64,000 nucleotides of DNA from Rhodospirillales bacterium Ga0074136 (GCA_001464375.1 LNEW01000078.1:20129-84128), one strand, 5' to 3'. Shown: positions 47,475 through 58,534, counted from the stretch's first letter. A program made the numbers and translations. Notes: generated by a model from the letters alone, not told the origin.

Positions 47475-47852
47475 TCAATCCGCCAGGATGGTGAGGCTTT
47501 CCGCCGGAATGGTCACGGTGCCCGCGGCATTGAGCGTGGCGGGCGTGCCGAGCGTGCCCCATGCCAGCGCATTGCCCCCCGCCACGGCATCGTACAGCCC
47601 GACATGCGTGAGCGTGCCGACGCTGGCGGTGAAGGCGAAGCGCAGCGGCGCGGTGTTGCGCTGCGCGCCGGAGCCGGTGAAGACCACCGGCTGGCGGGCG
47701 TAGCCCGAGGCCGCCGCCGGTTCCCCGGCGAGGCCCGCGGCATCCGTGCCGCCGGTGCCCAGCGCCGCCCAGGCGGCGACCGGCAGGGAGGGCTGCCGGC
47801 CCACCAGGGCGCGTGCGAGCAGGTTCTTGGCGTAGTCGGTGAGGGAGGCCAT
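47475..47852 (-). CDS. Phage tail-associated protein
   Basis: 125 residues: MASLTDYAKNLLARALVGRQ, then GLAGEPAAASGYARQPVVFTGSGAQRNTAPLRFAFTA and VGTLTHVGLYDAVAGGNALAWGTL. This pattern is seen in small tail-fiber accessory or baseplate proteins of alphaproteobacterial phages. It lies just after the tail spike gene. Confidence 0.62.
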   Translation of the reverse strand: MASLTDYAKNLLARALVGRQPSLPVAAWAALGTGGTDAAGLAGEPAAASGYARQPVVFTGSGAQRNTAPLRFAFTASVGTLTHVGLYDAVAGGNALAWGTLGTPATLNAAGTVTIPAESLTILAD

Positions 47853-47881
47853 GGCTGGTGTCCTTCGCTGTTCTGCGCGCT

Positions 47882-49819
47882 TCAGCTGACCACCGCGCCG
47901 TCCGGCCAGCGCCAGGACGTGCCGTCGCTGATCGCCAGGCGCTTGTTCGCCGTGCCGTCCGAGACGTAGATCATGCAGCGCACGTAGGTCGCCGCCGCGG
48001 GCAGGGCCGCGACCGTGAAGCCCGGGAGCTGCAGCGGGTTGGTCGCGCTCACCGCGGCCGCGCCCTTGGCCGAGAGCTGCAGCGCCACATTGGCGTCGGT
48101 GCCCTGCGCCAGCAGCTGCGGCGTGCCGCCGGAAGCCGTTGCGTTCACCCGCACGAAGTTCCCGGGCGTGCCGGTGGCATTGACCTCGAGCGCGGTGGCG
48201 CCGCGCGTCTGCAGGCGCACCGTGCCGGTGCCCTTGGCGGCCAGGGCCACGCCGATATTCGTGTCGGTGCCAGCAACTGCGAGGCTCGGCGTGCCGGCGG
48301 CGGCGGTGCCCGTGGCGATCACGCGGTTGACCGCATTCGCCGGCGTGGTGACGCCGAAGCCATGCGCGCCGGAGGTCCCACCGAGTGTGACGGTGCCCGC
48401 GGAGGTCGCGCGGAATACCTCGACCCCAGCGGCCACGGCGGCGATGTCGTTGGCGGAGGGCGCGAAAAGGCCCGTCGTCTCGCCGCCCACCATCACGCCG
48501 GGCCGGTCGGCGCGCCCGGTCGGACCGGCCAGCGCGATGAAGGAATTGGTCGCGCCGTTGAGCAGCGGCCCGCCATTGCCGCTGCCCAGCAGGGCCGGGC
48601 TGCCGAGGAAGACCGCATTGGGCGCACCGGCCGGCACGTTGGCCAGGTGGATGGAGGCCGAGCCATCGTTCAAACGGTTGTAGAATTCGGCGCGGAACGA
48701 GAACAGGTCGATGCGGTTGCCGGTGCCGTTCACGCGGATGGAATTGCTCTCGGCATCGTCGACCCGCAGGTTGCCGATCTGCAGGCGGGTATTGTTGCCG
48801 TCGATGCGGATGCCGCTGCCGCCCGCGTACGCGGCGCCGCCGCTGTTGAACAGCTCGGACTGCGTGGTCGCGTTGGCGATCTGGCCAACGACGTTGGTCG
48901 CGTCGATCCAGATCCCGTATTGCGTGAAGTCCGAATAATAGCTGCCGATGTAGAATTTGCGGGTGGTTCCCGAGGCCGACGAGGTGAACCGCAGCCCGGA
49001 TCGCGCGCCGAAGATGAACAGGTCATCCATGAAGATGCCGTCGACCCGGCGCAGCACGATCGCGTCCTGGTTCGCCTGCTGCCAGCGCACCACGTCGTCG
49101 GCGGCCGAGGCGAAGGGCCAGAAGTGGACGTGCTGGATGCGCCCGGCGTCGAAGCCACGGTCGATCTCGATTCCCGTGGTGTAGACCTGCCCGCGCAGGC
49201 GCTGGATGTTGAAGCGGCCGGAATTGTCGATCCAGATGCCGCGGTTGATGGCGCAGAGGAAGACATTGTCGAAGTCGACAGCGCCCAGGCAGTCCTGCAC
49301 GCGGAAGACGAAATCGTAGTCCGTCGGCGCCCAGGCCGGGCCGATCGGCGTCGAATGCGTCTGGCGTACCGCGAGGTCGCGCACGACCGAACCGCGCGCG
49401 GCGGTGCCGGTGAAGGTGAAGGGCGTGAAGCCGGTCTGGTTGATGGTGAGCCAGGTGCCGCTGGCGACCGACGGGCCCTCGGTGAAGCCGGCGCCCTGGA
49501 AGATGATGGCGGCGCTGTTCACCACGATTGGGCTGCCGATGCGGTAGGCGCGCGGGCCGAATTCCAGCACGCCGCCACCATTGGCCGCGAGCGCGTCGAT
49601 CGCCGCCTGGATGGCCGGCGCATCGTCGGTGGTGCCATCGCCGGCCGCGCCGAAGTCGCGCACATGCACGGGACGGTCGGCGAGCAGGCCGCTGCGCAGC
49701 TGCGCCAGGCTCGCGCGCCGCGTCACGGCGCCGCCCCCGCTGCCCTGTACGACCGGCAGCTGGTCGGCATCGGCGGCGGACGCGACGGCGGGGAGGGCGC
49801 TGATCTTGGTGTCGGACAT
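47882..49819 (-). CDS. Phage tail spike with right-handed beta-helix
   Basis: 645 residues. N-terminal particle-binding segment MSDTKISALPAVASAADADQLPVV, a pectate-lyase-3 type domain start (VHVRDFGAAGDGTTDDAPAIQAAID), a long beta-helix rich in GIWIDNSGRFN and SGIRIDGNN turns, then a C-terminal alanine/threonine repeat region and IYVSDGTANKRLAISDGTSWRWPDG, a common tail-fiber end. It is expected to bind and perhaps cleave a surface polysaccharide. Host range depends on such proteins. Confidence 0.82.
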   Translation of the reverse strand: MSDTKISALPAVASAADADQLPVVQGSGGGAVTRRASLAQLRSGLLADRPVHVRDFGAAGDGTTDDAPAIQAAIDALAANGGGVLEFGPRAYRIGSPIVVNSAAIIFQGAGFTEGPSVASGTWLTINQTGFTPFTFTGTAARGSVVRDLAVRQTHSTPIGPAWAPTDYDFVFRVQDCLGAVDFDNVFLCAINRGIWIDNSGRFNIQRLRGQVYTTGIEIDRGFDAGRIQHVHFWPFASAADDVVRWQQANQDAIVLRRVDGIFMDDLFIFGARSGLRFTSSASGTTRKFYIGSYYSDFTQYGIWIDATNVVGQIANATTQSELFNSGGAAYAGGSGIRIDGNNTRLQIGNLRVDDAESNSIRVNGTGNRIDLFSFRAEFYNRLNDGSASIHLANVPAGAPNAVFLGSPALLGSGNGGPLLNGATNSFIALAGPTGRADRPGVMVGGETTGLFAPSANDIAAVAAGVEVFRATSAGTVTLGGTSGAHGFGVTTPANAVNRVIATGTAAAGTPSLAVAGTDTNIGVALAAKGTGTVRLQTRGATALEVNATGTPGNFVRVNATASGGTPQLLAQGTDANVALQLSAKGAAAVSATNPLQLPGFTVAALPAAATYVRCMIYVSDGTANKRLAISDGTSWRWPDGAVVS

Positions 49820-49874
49820 GAGGTCTCTCTCTTGCGGGGCGCGAGGTGCGGGGAGGGGCGGGGGCGGGGCGGGG

Positions 49875-50525
49875 CTAGAGGAGGAGCAGCCCGCCGCTCT
49901 CGGTCAGCAGCCGTCCGCCGGCCTCGGCGAGCAGCTTCGGGGGGAAGGTGACCGCGAAGGGCGGGGAGAGGGCGAACAGCGTCGGGTCGGCCGTCTCGAC
50001 TGCGCGCAGGCGGTAGCCGCCGCCTGGAGGTGGCACGGCGAAGGTGGCACCGGCGCGCCCGGCAGCCACGGCGACGGTCTGCGGCGCGGCGGCATCGGAG
50101 CCGGCGCTGGTCAGCAGCGTGAAGGTGACCTGCGCGATGGGGCCGGTGATGGTGGCACCGGCGTCGAGCACCTCGCCCTCGAACAGCAACTCGCCCACGA
50201 TATCGAGCTCGATCGCGCGCGGCGTGGCGTTCGCGGCGAGGTCGAGGTCGGCGACCAGCGTGGCGGACCGCAGCAGCGTGGGTGCGCCGCCGGACCCGTC
50301 CACCGTGACGCCGCCACCCACCAGCGTGCCGCCGCGGATCGGCACCAGCGCGGTGGAGTCGGAAGCCTGGACGATGACGATGTCGCCCGGCAGCAGTTGC
50401 GCCGAGGCGGGCGCGAAATACCCCGGCGCCAGGACCGCGGCGCGCAGATCATCCGTGCGGTAGTGCCACAGCGTGAAGCCGTTCGCGGAGGTGAGGGCCG
50501 AGAGGCCGAGGGCGGAGAATGGCAT
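49875..50525 (-). CDS. Phage tail-associated protein, unknown role
   Basis: 216 residues: MPFSALGLSALTSANGFTLWHYRTDDLRAAVLAPGYFAPASAQLLPGD, then beta-rich text ending in EAGGRLLTESGGLLLL. The start resembles proteins found next to tail spikes in Acetobacteraceae prophages. It is the first gene of the module transcribed on the minus strand. Confidence 0.6.
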   Translation of the reverse strand: MPFSALGLSALTSANGFTLWHYRTDDLRAAVLAPGYFAPASAQLLPGDIVIVQASDSTALVPIRGGTLVGGGVTVDGSGGAPTLLRSATLVADLDLAANATPRAIELDIVGELLFEGEVLDAGATITGPIAQVTFTLLTSAGSDAAAPQTVAVAAGRAGATFAVPPPGGGYRLRAVETADPTLFALSPPFAVTFPPKLLAEAGGRLLTESGGLLLL

Positions 50526-50909
50526 GCATGGCTCCTCGTCCCGCCAGGCAGGCGCGCGCGCGGACGCGCCGGCCTGGGCGGGTGTTCTGGTTCGGACTGT
50601 CGGGAGAGCGGGAAGCGGCGTGCGACGGACGCAATTCGCCCCTTGGTGGGGATCGACTACAGGAAACTCAGCCCATTAGTCAAGGGAAAAAATCCTAACA
50701 ATGCGCTGCGTGATGGTCTTGTCGCACCGTCGCCCCGCTGCCCGCTGCTCCGACGCCTGCTGCGCTGCTGGTGCTTCCGTGCGCCGATGTCGCGGGCCAG
50801 GTGTTCATGGCGCGCGGTCGGCGATCGACGATCCCACCCGTCGCGCCGGGTCGCCCTGAAGCGTGGCGCATCTGTTCCCAACCGCCGCGGCCATGCCATG
50901 CTGGTTCGC
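50526..50909. other. Intergenic region upstream of the phage module
   Basis: 384 bases without a convincing gene. It is locally AT-richer near 50660-50700 than the rest of the window. The only supported item is a candidate minus-strand promoter at 50654-50683. Confidence 0.5.
50654..50683 (-). promoter_or_regulatory. Candidate promoter for the tail/lysis module
   Basis: On the minus strand TTGACT (-35) and TAGTCG (-10) are separated by 18 bases, about 130 bases before the first tail gene. The surrounding AAAAAATCC tract is unusually AT-rich for this chromosome. The -10 is weak. Confidence 0.35.
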
Positions 50910-51272
50910 ATGAGAATCGGATTGCTTGCCCTGCTTCTGATCGCCGGCTGCGCCGAACGCTGGGGCCGCCCCGGCGCCACCGAGGCGGAATCCGACGCCG
51001 CCCAGGCGCAATGCGGCGCCATCGCCACCCGGCAGGTGCCGCCGGCGATGGTCTGGACCCAGGTGTCCGCCGGCTATCGCGTGCCGGCCGAACGGCGCTG
51101 CCGCAACCGCAGCGACGGCTCGCAGGACTGCACCTATCGCCCTGCGCGCTACGAACCGCCGCGCTTCGACTGGGTTGACGTGAACACCCGGCCGCGGCGC
51201 GAAGCCCGCAATGCCTGCCTGGTCGAGAATGGCTGGACCTATGAAGGGATGCGGCCGCTGCGGCTGAATTGA
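50910..51272 (+). CDS. Small lipoprotein, unknown function
   Basis: 120 residues; signal MRIGLLALLLIAGC with lipobox. Mature part has four further cysteines and RCRNRSDGSQDCTYRPARYEPPRFDWVDVNTRPR. ATG 50910 is preferred; ATG 50898 is in frame. No family is recognised; membrane-anchored. Confidence 0.68.
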   Translation: MRIGLLALLLIAGCAERWGRPGATEAESDAAQAQCGAIATRQVPPAMVWTQVSAGYRVPAERRCRNRSDGSQDCTYRPARYEPPRFDWVDVNTRPRREARNACLVENGWTYEGMRPLRLN

Positions 51273-51285
51273 CGGGCCGGGTTGA

Positions 51286-52997
<1,712 letters not shown>

Positions 52998-53037
52998 TTT
53001 CGCGAACGCCATTCTCCCCAAGGGACACGGACAGACA

Positions 53038-54240
53038 ATGCCAGCTCTCGCCGCCCGTATGAACGAAGTTTCCATCTCCGCCTCCGTCGTCATGACGATG
53101 AAGGCGCGCGAGCTCGCGGCGCAGGGGATCAAGGTGATCAGCCTGGGCACCGGGGAGCCCGACTTCGACACCCCGCGGCACGCGATCGAGGCGGCGTACA
53201 AGGCGGCCCTCGCCGGGGACACCAAGTATCCCCCGCAGGACGGCTCGAAGCAGCTGAAGGAAGCGGTCCAGCGCAAGTTCAAGCGCGACAACAACCTCGA
53301 CTTCGCGCTCGATGAGATCATGGTCGCCAATGGCGGCAAGCAGTGCATCTACAACGCGCTGATGGCGACGGTGGACCCGGGCGACGAGGTGGTGATCCCC
53401 GCCCCCTACTGGATCTCCTATGCCGACATGGCGAAGATCGCCGGCGGCACGCCGGTGCTGGTGTCCTGCCCGCAGAACAACGGCTTCAAGCTGCGCCCCG
53501 AGGACCTGGACGCCGCCATCACGCCCAAGACCAAGTGGGTGATGCTGAACTTCCCGAACAACCCGACCGGCGCGGCCTGTTCGCGCGAGGAGATGAAGGC
53601 GATCGCCGCGGTGCTGAAGAAGCACCCTCATGTCTGGGTGATGACCGACGACATGTACGAGCACCTTGTCTACGACGGCTTCGAGTTCTGCACGATCGCC
53701 GATGTCGAGCCGGCGCTGAAGGACCGCACGCTCACGGTCAACGGCGCGTCCAAGACCTATGCCATGACCGGCTGGCGCATCGGCTTCTGCGGCGGGCCGA
53801 AGGCGCTCATCAAGGCGATGATCAACATGCAGGGGCAGGCGACCTCGGGCGTGTCCTCCGTCGGCCAGGCGGCCGCCGCCGCCGCGCTGGATGGCCCGCA
53901 GGACATCGTGCGCGAGCGTGCCGAGGAATACCGCAAGCGCCGCGACCTGGTGGTGGAGATGCTGAACGCCGCGCCGGGCATTGCCTGCCACAAGCCCGAG
54001 GGCGCCTTCTACGTCTTCCCCAACATTGCCGGCTGCCTCGGCAAGACCACCAAGGGCGGGCGAAAGATCGACACCGACACCGACTTCGCCCTGGCGCTGC
54101 TCGAGGAGAAATACGTCGCCGCCGTGCAGGGCGCGGCCTATGGCATGTCGCCCTACCTGCGCATCTCCTATGCGACCGACACCGAAAGCCTGCGCGAGGC
54201 CTGCGGTCGCATCCAGGAGTTCTGCAGGGAACTCGCCTGA
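53038..54240 (+). CDS. Class I aminotransferase (aspartate-type)
   Basis: 400 residues: [57 protein letters not shown] and PLP lysine in [19 protein letters not shown]. Same family and length as the gene at 51343, arguing for tandem duplication with the GNAT gene in between. ATG 53038 is chosen by family start. Confidence 0.92.
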   Translation: MPALAARMNEVSISASVVMTMKARELAAQGIKVISLGTGEPDFDTPRHAIEAAYKAALAGDTKYPPQDGSKQLKEAVQRKFKRDNNLDFALDEIMVANGGKQCIYNALMATVDPGDEVVIPAPYWISYADMAKIAGGTPVLVSCPQNNGFKLRPEDLDAAITPKTKWVMLNFPNNPTGAACSREEMKAIAAVLKKHPHVWVMTDDMYEHLVYDGFEFCTIADVEPALKDRTLTVNGASKTYAMTGWRIGFCGGPKALIKAMINMQGQATSGVSSVGQAAAAAALDGPQDIVRERAEEYRKRRDLVVEMLNAAPGIACHKPEGAFYVFPNIAGCLGKTTKGGRKIDTDTDFALALLEEKYVAAVQGAAYGMSPYLRISYATDTESLREACGRIQEFCRELA

Positions 54241-54291
54241 TCGCATGCGGTGGTCGCAGGCGCCGCACCGAGCACCGGAGGTCTGAATCGG

Positions 54292-55290
54292 GTGAGTGTG
54301 CATGACCTGCGCCCGGGGCGCGACACGGACGCCGAGGGCTTCATCGCCCTGATCGGCGCCTGCTGGGCGGAATACCCCGGCTGCGTCCTGGACATCGATG
54401 GCGAGGTGCCTGAACTGCGCGCGCTGGCCACGTATTTCCGCGACCAGGGCGGCATGCTCTGGGCCGCGGAGCGCGACGGGCGCGTGATCGGCATGGTCGG
54501 CACGCGCCCGCTGAAGGACGACGCCGCCTGGGAAATCTGCCGTATGTACGTGGATGGTGCGGCGCGCGGCATCGGCCTGGCGGCCGATCTGCTGCGCACC
54601 GCCGAAGACCACGCCTGCGCCGCCGGCGCCGAGCGCCTGGTGCTGTGGACGGACACGCGATTCACCCGTGCGCACGGCTTCTACGAAAAGCAGGGCTATG
54701 TCCGCCAGGGCTCGATCCGCATCCTCGACGACATCTCGAACTCCCTTGAATTCCGCTATGCCAAGCCGGCGCGCGGCCTGGTAGTCGAGGCGCTGGACGC
54801 CGCCGCGGCCGCCAGCGCGGAACGCCGCCTGGCGGACCTGCTGGTCGCCTGCGTCGCCGAGGGCGCCTCGCTGGAATTCCTCCCGCCGCTGTCGCGGGAC
54901 CGCGCCATCGCCTTCTGGAAGCAGACCTCGGCGGCGGTGGCGGCCGGCTCGCGCGTGTTGCTGGTGGCCTGGCGCGACGGGGTGATGGCGGGCAGCGTGA
55001 CGCTCGACCTCGCCACCGCGCAGAACCAGCCGCATGTCGCCGCCATCCAGAAACTGCTGGTCGATCCCGGCGCACGCCGCGCGGGGCTCGGGCGTGCGCT
55101 GATGCGCCGGGCCGAACAGGCGGCGCGCGGGCATGCGCGCCGTCTGCTCAGCCTCGACACCCGCGCCGGCAGCGCGGCGGGGGCGTTGTATCGCGCCGAG
55201 GGTTGGCACGAACTCGGCCGCATCCCGGGGTTCGAAGTGGACGCGGCGCGGGAGCCCTGCGACACCGTATTCTTCTGGAAGTCGCTCTGA
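54292..55290 (+). CDS. Two-domain GNAT acetyltransferase
   Basis: 332 residues holding two GNAT units. First: RMYVDGAARGIGLAADLLRTAEDHACAAGAERLVLWTDTRF with GFYEKQGYV (about residues 85-140). Second: VAAIQKLLVDPGARRAGLGRALMRRAEQ (about 240-275) with ALYRAEGWHELGR. GTG 54292 follows GGAGG by about 10 bases. Such tandem enzymes may act on two sites of one substrate; unknown here. Confidence 0.82.
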   Translation: MSVHDLRPGRDTDAEGFIALIGACWAEYPGCVLDIDGEVPELRALATYFRDQGGMLWAAERDGRVIGMVGTRPLKDDAAWEICRMYVDGAARGIGLAADLLRTAEDHACAAGAERLVLWTDTRFTRAHGFYEKQGYVRQGSIRILDDISNSLEFRYAKPARGLVVEALDAAAAASAERRLADLLVACVAEGASLEFLPPLSRDRAIAFWKQTSAAVAAGSRVLLVAWRDGVMAGSVTLDLATAQNQPHVAAIQKLLVDPGARRAGLGRALMRRAEQAARGHARRLLSLDTRAGSAAGALYRAEGWHELGRIPGFEVDAAREPCDTVFFWKSL

Positions 55291-55306
55291 CGACGGAGGC
55301 CCCGGC

Positions 55307-55831
55307 ATGATCAGCCCCGCCTGGTGCCGCATGATGGCGGCCTACAATGCCGAGATGAACCGCCGGCTCCATGCCGCCGCCGACACGCTGGACGATGCCG
55401 TGCGCCGGGCCGATGGCGGCGCCTTCTGGGGGTCGATCCACGGCACGCTGTCGCATCTGCTGTGGGGCGATACCACCTGGATGGGCCGCTTTGACGGCTG
55501 GGACCCGGCGCCGGTCGGCATGAGGGACAGCCCGCGCATGGTGCAGGACTGGGCGGCGCTGCGCGCGGCGCGCGTGGCGGCGGATGCACGCATCATCGAC
55601 TGGGCTGCAGGGCTGACCGACCAGCGCCTCGCGGCGCCGCTGACCTGGTACTCCGGCGCGTCGGGGCGCGAGGCGACGATGCCGCTCTGGGTCACGGTCG
55701 GGCATATGTTCAACCACCAGACACATCACCGCGGCCAGGCCCATGCGCTGGTTACCCGCGCCGGTGCTGCCGCCGGGGACACCGACCTGCCGTGGGTGGT
55801 GGACCTCGCCGACCTCAGCATCCTCCCGTGA
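55307..55831 (+). CDS. DinB/YfiT-family protein
   Basis: 174 residues of the four-helix DinB fold. Metal-ligand His residues are recognisable in GTLSHLLWGD and the HMFNHQTHHRGQ motif near the C-terminus. Family members are metal-dependent thiol transferases or damage-induced proteins. It lies 16 bases after the GNAT stop, likely one transcript. Confidence 0.85.
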   Translation: MISPAWCRMMAAYNAEMNRRLHAAADTLDDAVRRADGGAFWGSIHGTLSHLLWGDTTWMGRFDGWDPAPVGMRDSPRMVQDWAALRAARVAADARIIDWAAGLTDQRLAAPLTWYSGASGREATMPLWVTVGHMFNHQTHHRGQAHALVTRAGAAAGDTDLPWVVDLADLSILP

Positions 55832-55910
55832 CGCAGGACGCGACGCAGCGCCACGATGCGGATTCCGCGCGGACCATGCTGCGCCGCGCCGCGCCGCGCC
55901 GGCGGAACCG

Positions 55911-56260
55911 GTGGTGCACCTGCTCGACCTCGAGCCCGCGGAGGGCGTGGCCGGTCGGCGCATCACGATCGGACCGGCGCCGCTGACCACCGGGCGTGCG
56001 CCGCAGAACGGGCTGTCGCTGCCCACTTCGTGCCTTCGGCGATGCGTGGCTGGACCGGCGCCGCTTCGCCATGTGGCTGCTGGATGTGTCCGGGCACGGC
56101 GCGGGCTCGGCGCTGCTGGCGGCCTCGGCGATGAACGTGCTGCGCGCGCAAAGCCTGCCGGGCGTAGAGTTCGGCGACCCCGCGGCGGTGCTCGCGGCCG
56201 CCATGCGCGCTTCCAGATGGACAGCCATGGCGGGCTGTATTTCTCGAACTTTCGCGCAAG
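55911..56260 (+). pseudogene. Decayed FHA-RsbU (SpoIIE-type phosphatase) remnant
   Basis: Three fragments in different frames read as one domain order. 55911-56030: VVHLLDLEPAEGVAGRRITIGPAPLTTGRAPQNGLSLP, like the FHA start of these enzymes. 56029-56211: FGDAWLDRRRFAMWLLDVSGHGAGSALLAASAMNVLRAQ, the PP2C/RsbU core. About 56208-56260: FQMDSHGGLYFSNF, its next motif. Most of the gene (response-regulator part, C-terminal phosphatase) is missing, so it is nonfunctional. Confidence 0.7.
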
Positions 56261-56269
56261 GGGCGGTCG

Positions 56270-57154
56270 TCACGCCCTGAGGAAGTGCTCCAGCCGGTCC
56301 AGCACCTCCTGCGGCGCCTCCTCGGCCAGGTAGTGGCCGGAGGCGACGGCGCCGGTCTCGAGCAGGCCCGCGGCATAGCCCCGCCAGATCGCCGCGGGGT
56401 CGTACCACCGCGGCAGGCTGCCCTTCGCGCCCCACAGCGCCAGCAGCGGGCAGTCGACCCTGCGCCCGGCTCCGCGCGAGTCGCGGTCGTGATCGAGATC
56501 GATGGTCGTGGCGGCGCGGTAGTCCTCGCAGATAGCCTCGATGGTGCCTGGCGCGTGCAGCGCCGCCAGGTAGTCGGCGCGGGCTTCGGCGTGGAAGAAG
56601 TCGCGCGGCTTCGGCTCGCGCGACGTGTGGAAGTCGAACCAGGTCTCGATGTCGCAGCGGATCATCGCCTCCGGCCCGGGATGACGCTGTGCGAGGAAGA
56701 ACCAGTGCCAGTACCCCATGCCGAATTCCATGTCGGCGCGTTCGAAATGTTCGAGCGTGGGGATGATGTCCATGGTGCACAGGCGCTCGACGGCACCCGG
56801 ATGATCCAGCGCCATGCGATGCGCCACGCGCGCGCCGCGGTCATGCGCCACCACCTGGAAGCGGTCATGCCCGAGCGTCGCCATCAGCGCGACCATGTCC
56901 GCTGCCATGGCACGCTTGGCATAGGGCGCGTGGTCGGCGCTGACCGGCGGCTTGTCCGACAGGCCGTAGCCCGTCAGGTCGGGGCATACCACGCTGAAGC
57001 GTCGTGCCAGGGCGGGCGCGACCTTGTGCCACATGGCGTGCGTCTGCGGGTTGCCGTGCAGCAGCAGCAGCGGTGGACCTTCGCCGCCGTGGCGCAGGCG
57101 GAAGCGCCGGCCGTTCGCGGTGCGGTATCCCGGCGTGAAGCCTTCGAAGAACAT
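56270..57154 (-). CDS. Alpha/beta hydrolase, haloacetate dehalogenase-like
   Basis: 294 residues: PPLLLLHGNPQTHAMWHKVAPALARRF oxyanion region, nucleophile Asp in VVAHDRGARVAHRMALDHPGAVERL, Trp-rich cap (GYWHWFFLAQ) and a late catalytic His (SGHYLAEEAP). The Asp nucleophile in HDRG and the WHW cap resemble fluoroacetate dehalogenases. Substrate not proven; could also be an epoxide hydrolase. Start at ATG 57154 by family. Confidence 0.84.
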   Translation of the reverse strand: MFFEGFTPGYRTANGRRFRLRHGGEGPPLLLLHGNPQTHAMWHKVAPALARRFSVVCPDLTGYGLSDKPPVSADHAPYAKRAMAADMVALMATLGHDRFQVVAHDRGARVAHRMALDHPGAVERLCTMDIIPTLEHFERADMEFGMGYWHWFFLAQRHPGPEAMIRCDIETWFDFHTSREPKPRDFFHAEARADYLAALHAPGTIEAICEDYRAATTIDLDHDRDSRGAGRRVDCPLLALWGAKGSLPRWYDPAAIWRGYAAGLLETGAVASGHYLAEEAPQEVLDRLEHFLRA

Positions 57155-57227
57155 GGACGCCTCCGGTTGACCGCCCCGCGGGTCCGCGCAAGCCTGCGCG
57201 GCATATCCATTCCCAAGGGAGCGAAAC

Positions 57228-57626
57228 ATGTCCGACGATCAGGCGCTGTTCGACAAGGGCCTTCCGATCCGCCGCGCGGTGCTGGGCGCCGAATACGTGG
57301 ATTCGTCCATGGCGAAGGCCGACGAATTCATGATGTCGTTCCAGCGCGCCACCACCGCCTGGGCCTGGGGCTGGGCCTGGGGCGACCCGACGCTGGACCG
57401 CAAGACGCGCTCGCTGCTGAACCTCGCGATGCTGACCGCGCTGGGCAAGATCCCGGAGGTGAAGCTGCATGTGAAGGGCGCGCTCAACAACGGCATCACG
57501 GTCGACGAGATCAAGGCGACGCTGCTGCATGCCACCGCCTATTGCGGCATCCCGGCCGGGCTCGATGCCTTCAAGGCGGCGCATGAGGTTCTGCTCGCCG
57601 AAGGCGCGCTGCCGGGGAAGAAGTGA
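57228..57626 (+). CDS. Carboxymuconolactone decarboxylase-family protein
   Basis: 132 residues: SFQRATTAWAWGWAWGDPTLDRKTRSLLNLAMLTALGK, then GALNNGITVDEIKATLLHATAYCGIPAGLDAFKAAHEVL. Matches PcaC-like CMD proteins, which decarboxylate 4-carboxymuconolactone or act as AhpD-like peroxidases. A single Cys makes the peroxidase role less likely. Head of a small plus-strand operon with the next two genes. Confidence 0.87.
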   Translation: MSDDQALFDKGLPIRRAVLGAEYVDSSMAKADEFMMSFQRATTAWAWGWAWGDPTLDRKTRSLLNLAMLTALGKIPEVKLHVKGALNNGITVDEIKATLLHATAYCGIPAGLDAFKAAHEVLLAEGALPGKK

Positions 57627-58534
57627 TGGCCGCGCCCATCAAGCGCGTTGCCTTCGCCGGCATCGGCAACATGGGCTGGCCGATGGCGGCCAACCTGGTG
57701 AAGGCGGGCTTCGAGGTCACGGTCTGCGACGCGGTCCCCGGCCGCGCGGCCGCCTTCGCGACCGAGACCGGTGCGAAGGCCGCGGCGAGCCCCGCGGAAG
57801 CCGCCGCCGGTGCCGACTGCGTCGTCATCATCGTCCCCACCAGCAAGCAGGTGGGCGAGGCGGTGGAGGCGATGCTGCCGTCGCTGAGCAAGGGCATGCT
57901 GGTCATCGACATGACCTCCGGCCAGCCGGGCCGCACGCGCGAGATCGCGGCGATGCTGGCGGGCCAGGGTGTCGCGATGATCGACTGCCCGGTCTCGGGC
58001 GGCGTGCCGCGCGCCAAGACCGGCCAGCTCGCGATCATGACAGGCGGCGAGGAAGCGGAGATCGACCGCGCCGAGCCCGTGCTGAAGGCGATGGGCACCT
58101 CCATCCACCGCTGCGGGCCGATCGGCGCAGGGCAGGCGATGAAGGCGCTGAACAACCTGGTCAGCGCCGGCGGCTTCCTGATGGGCATCGAGGCGCTGCT
58201 GATCGGCCAGCGCTTCGGCCTGGATCCGGTGAAGATGGTCGATGTACTGAACGCCAGTTCGGGCATGACCAATTCGAGCCAGAAGAAGTTCAAGGAATAC
58301 GTGCTGTCGCGACGCTTCGATGCCGGTTTCGGCCTCGACCTGATGGTGAAGGACCTGTCGATCGCGCTGGAAGTCGGGCGCGAGACCGCCACACCCGCAC
58401 CCTTCTCGGCCCTGTGCCGGGAGATGTGGGCGGCGGCGGCGGCGATGCTCGGGCCGGGTGCCGACCATACGGCCATGGCGAAGCTGTCGGAGCAGATGAC
58501 CGGCACCGAGCTCGGCGGGAACAAGGCGCCATGA
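57626..58534 (+). CDS. 3-hydroxyisobutyrate dehydrogenase-family oxidoreductase
   Basis: 302 residues: NAD fold VAFAGIGNMGWPMAANLVKAGFEV, VIDCPVSGGVPRAKTGQLAIMTGG, catalytic Lys in GQAMKALNNLVSAGGFL. A beta-hydroxyacid dehydrogenase oxidising a 3-hydroxy acid with NAD(P). The ATG shares one base with the previous stop (TGATG). Confidence 0.88.
   Translation: MAAPIKRVAFAGIGNMGWPMAANLVKAGFEVTVCDAVPGRAAAFATETGAKAAASPAEAAAGADCVVIIVPTSKQVGEAVEAMLPSLSKGMLVIDMTSGQPGRTREIAAMLAGQGVAMIDCPVSGGVPRAKTGQLAIMTGGEEAEIDRAEPVLKAMGTSIHRCGPIGAGQAMKALNNLVSAGGFLMGIEALLIGQRFGLDPVKMVDVLNASSGMTNSSQKKFKEYVLSRRFDAGFGLDLMVKDLSIALEVGRETATPAPFSALCREMWAAAAAMLGPGADHTAMAKLSEQMTGTELGGNKAP

Larger units (their letters stand above)
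45972..50525. mobile_element. Orphan phage lysis and tail-spike module
   Basis: Six minus-strand genes form a module: tail protein, tail spike, tail accessory, lysin, and overlapping spanin pair; one unrelated plus-strand gene is embedded. No integrase, capsid, terminase, portal or attachment repeats are seen nearby, so it is either the remnant of a prophage or a detached accessory locus of another particle (phage tail-like bacteriocin, or gene transfer agent). Confidence 0.6.
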
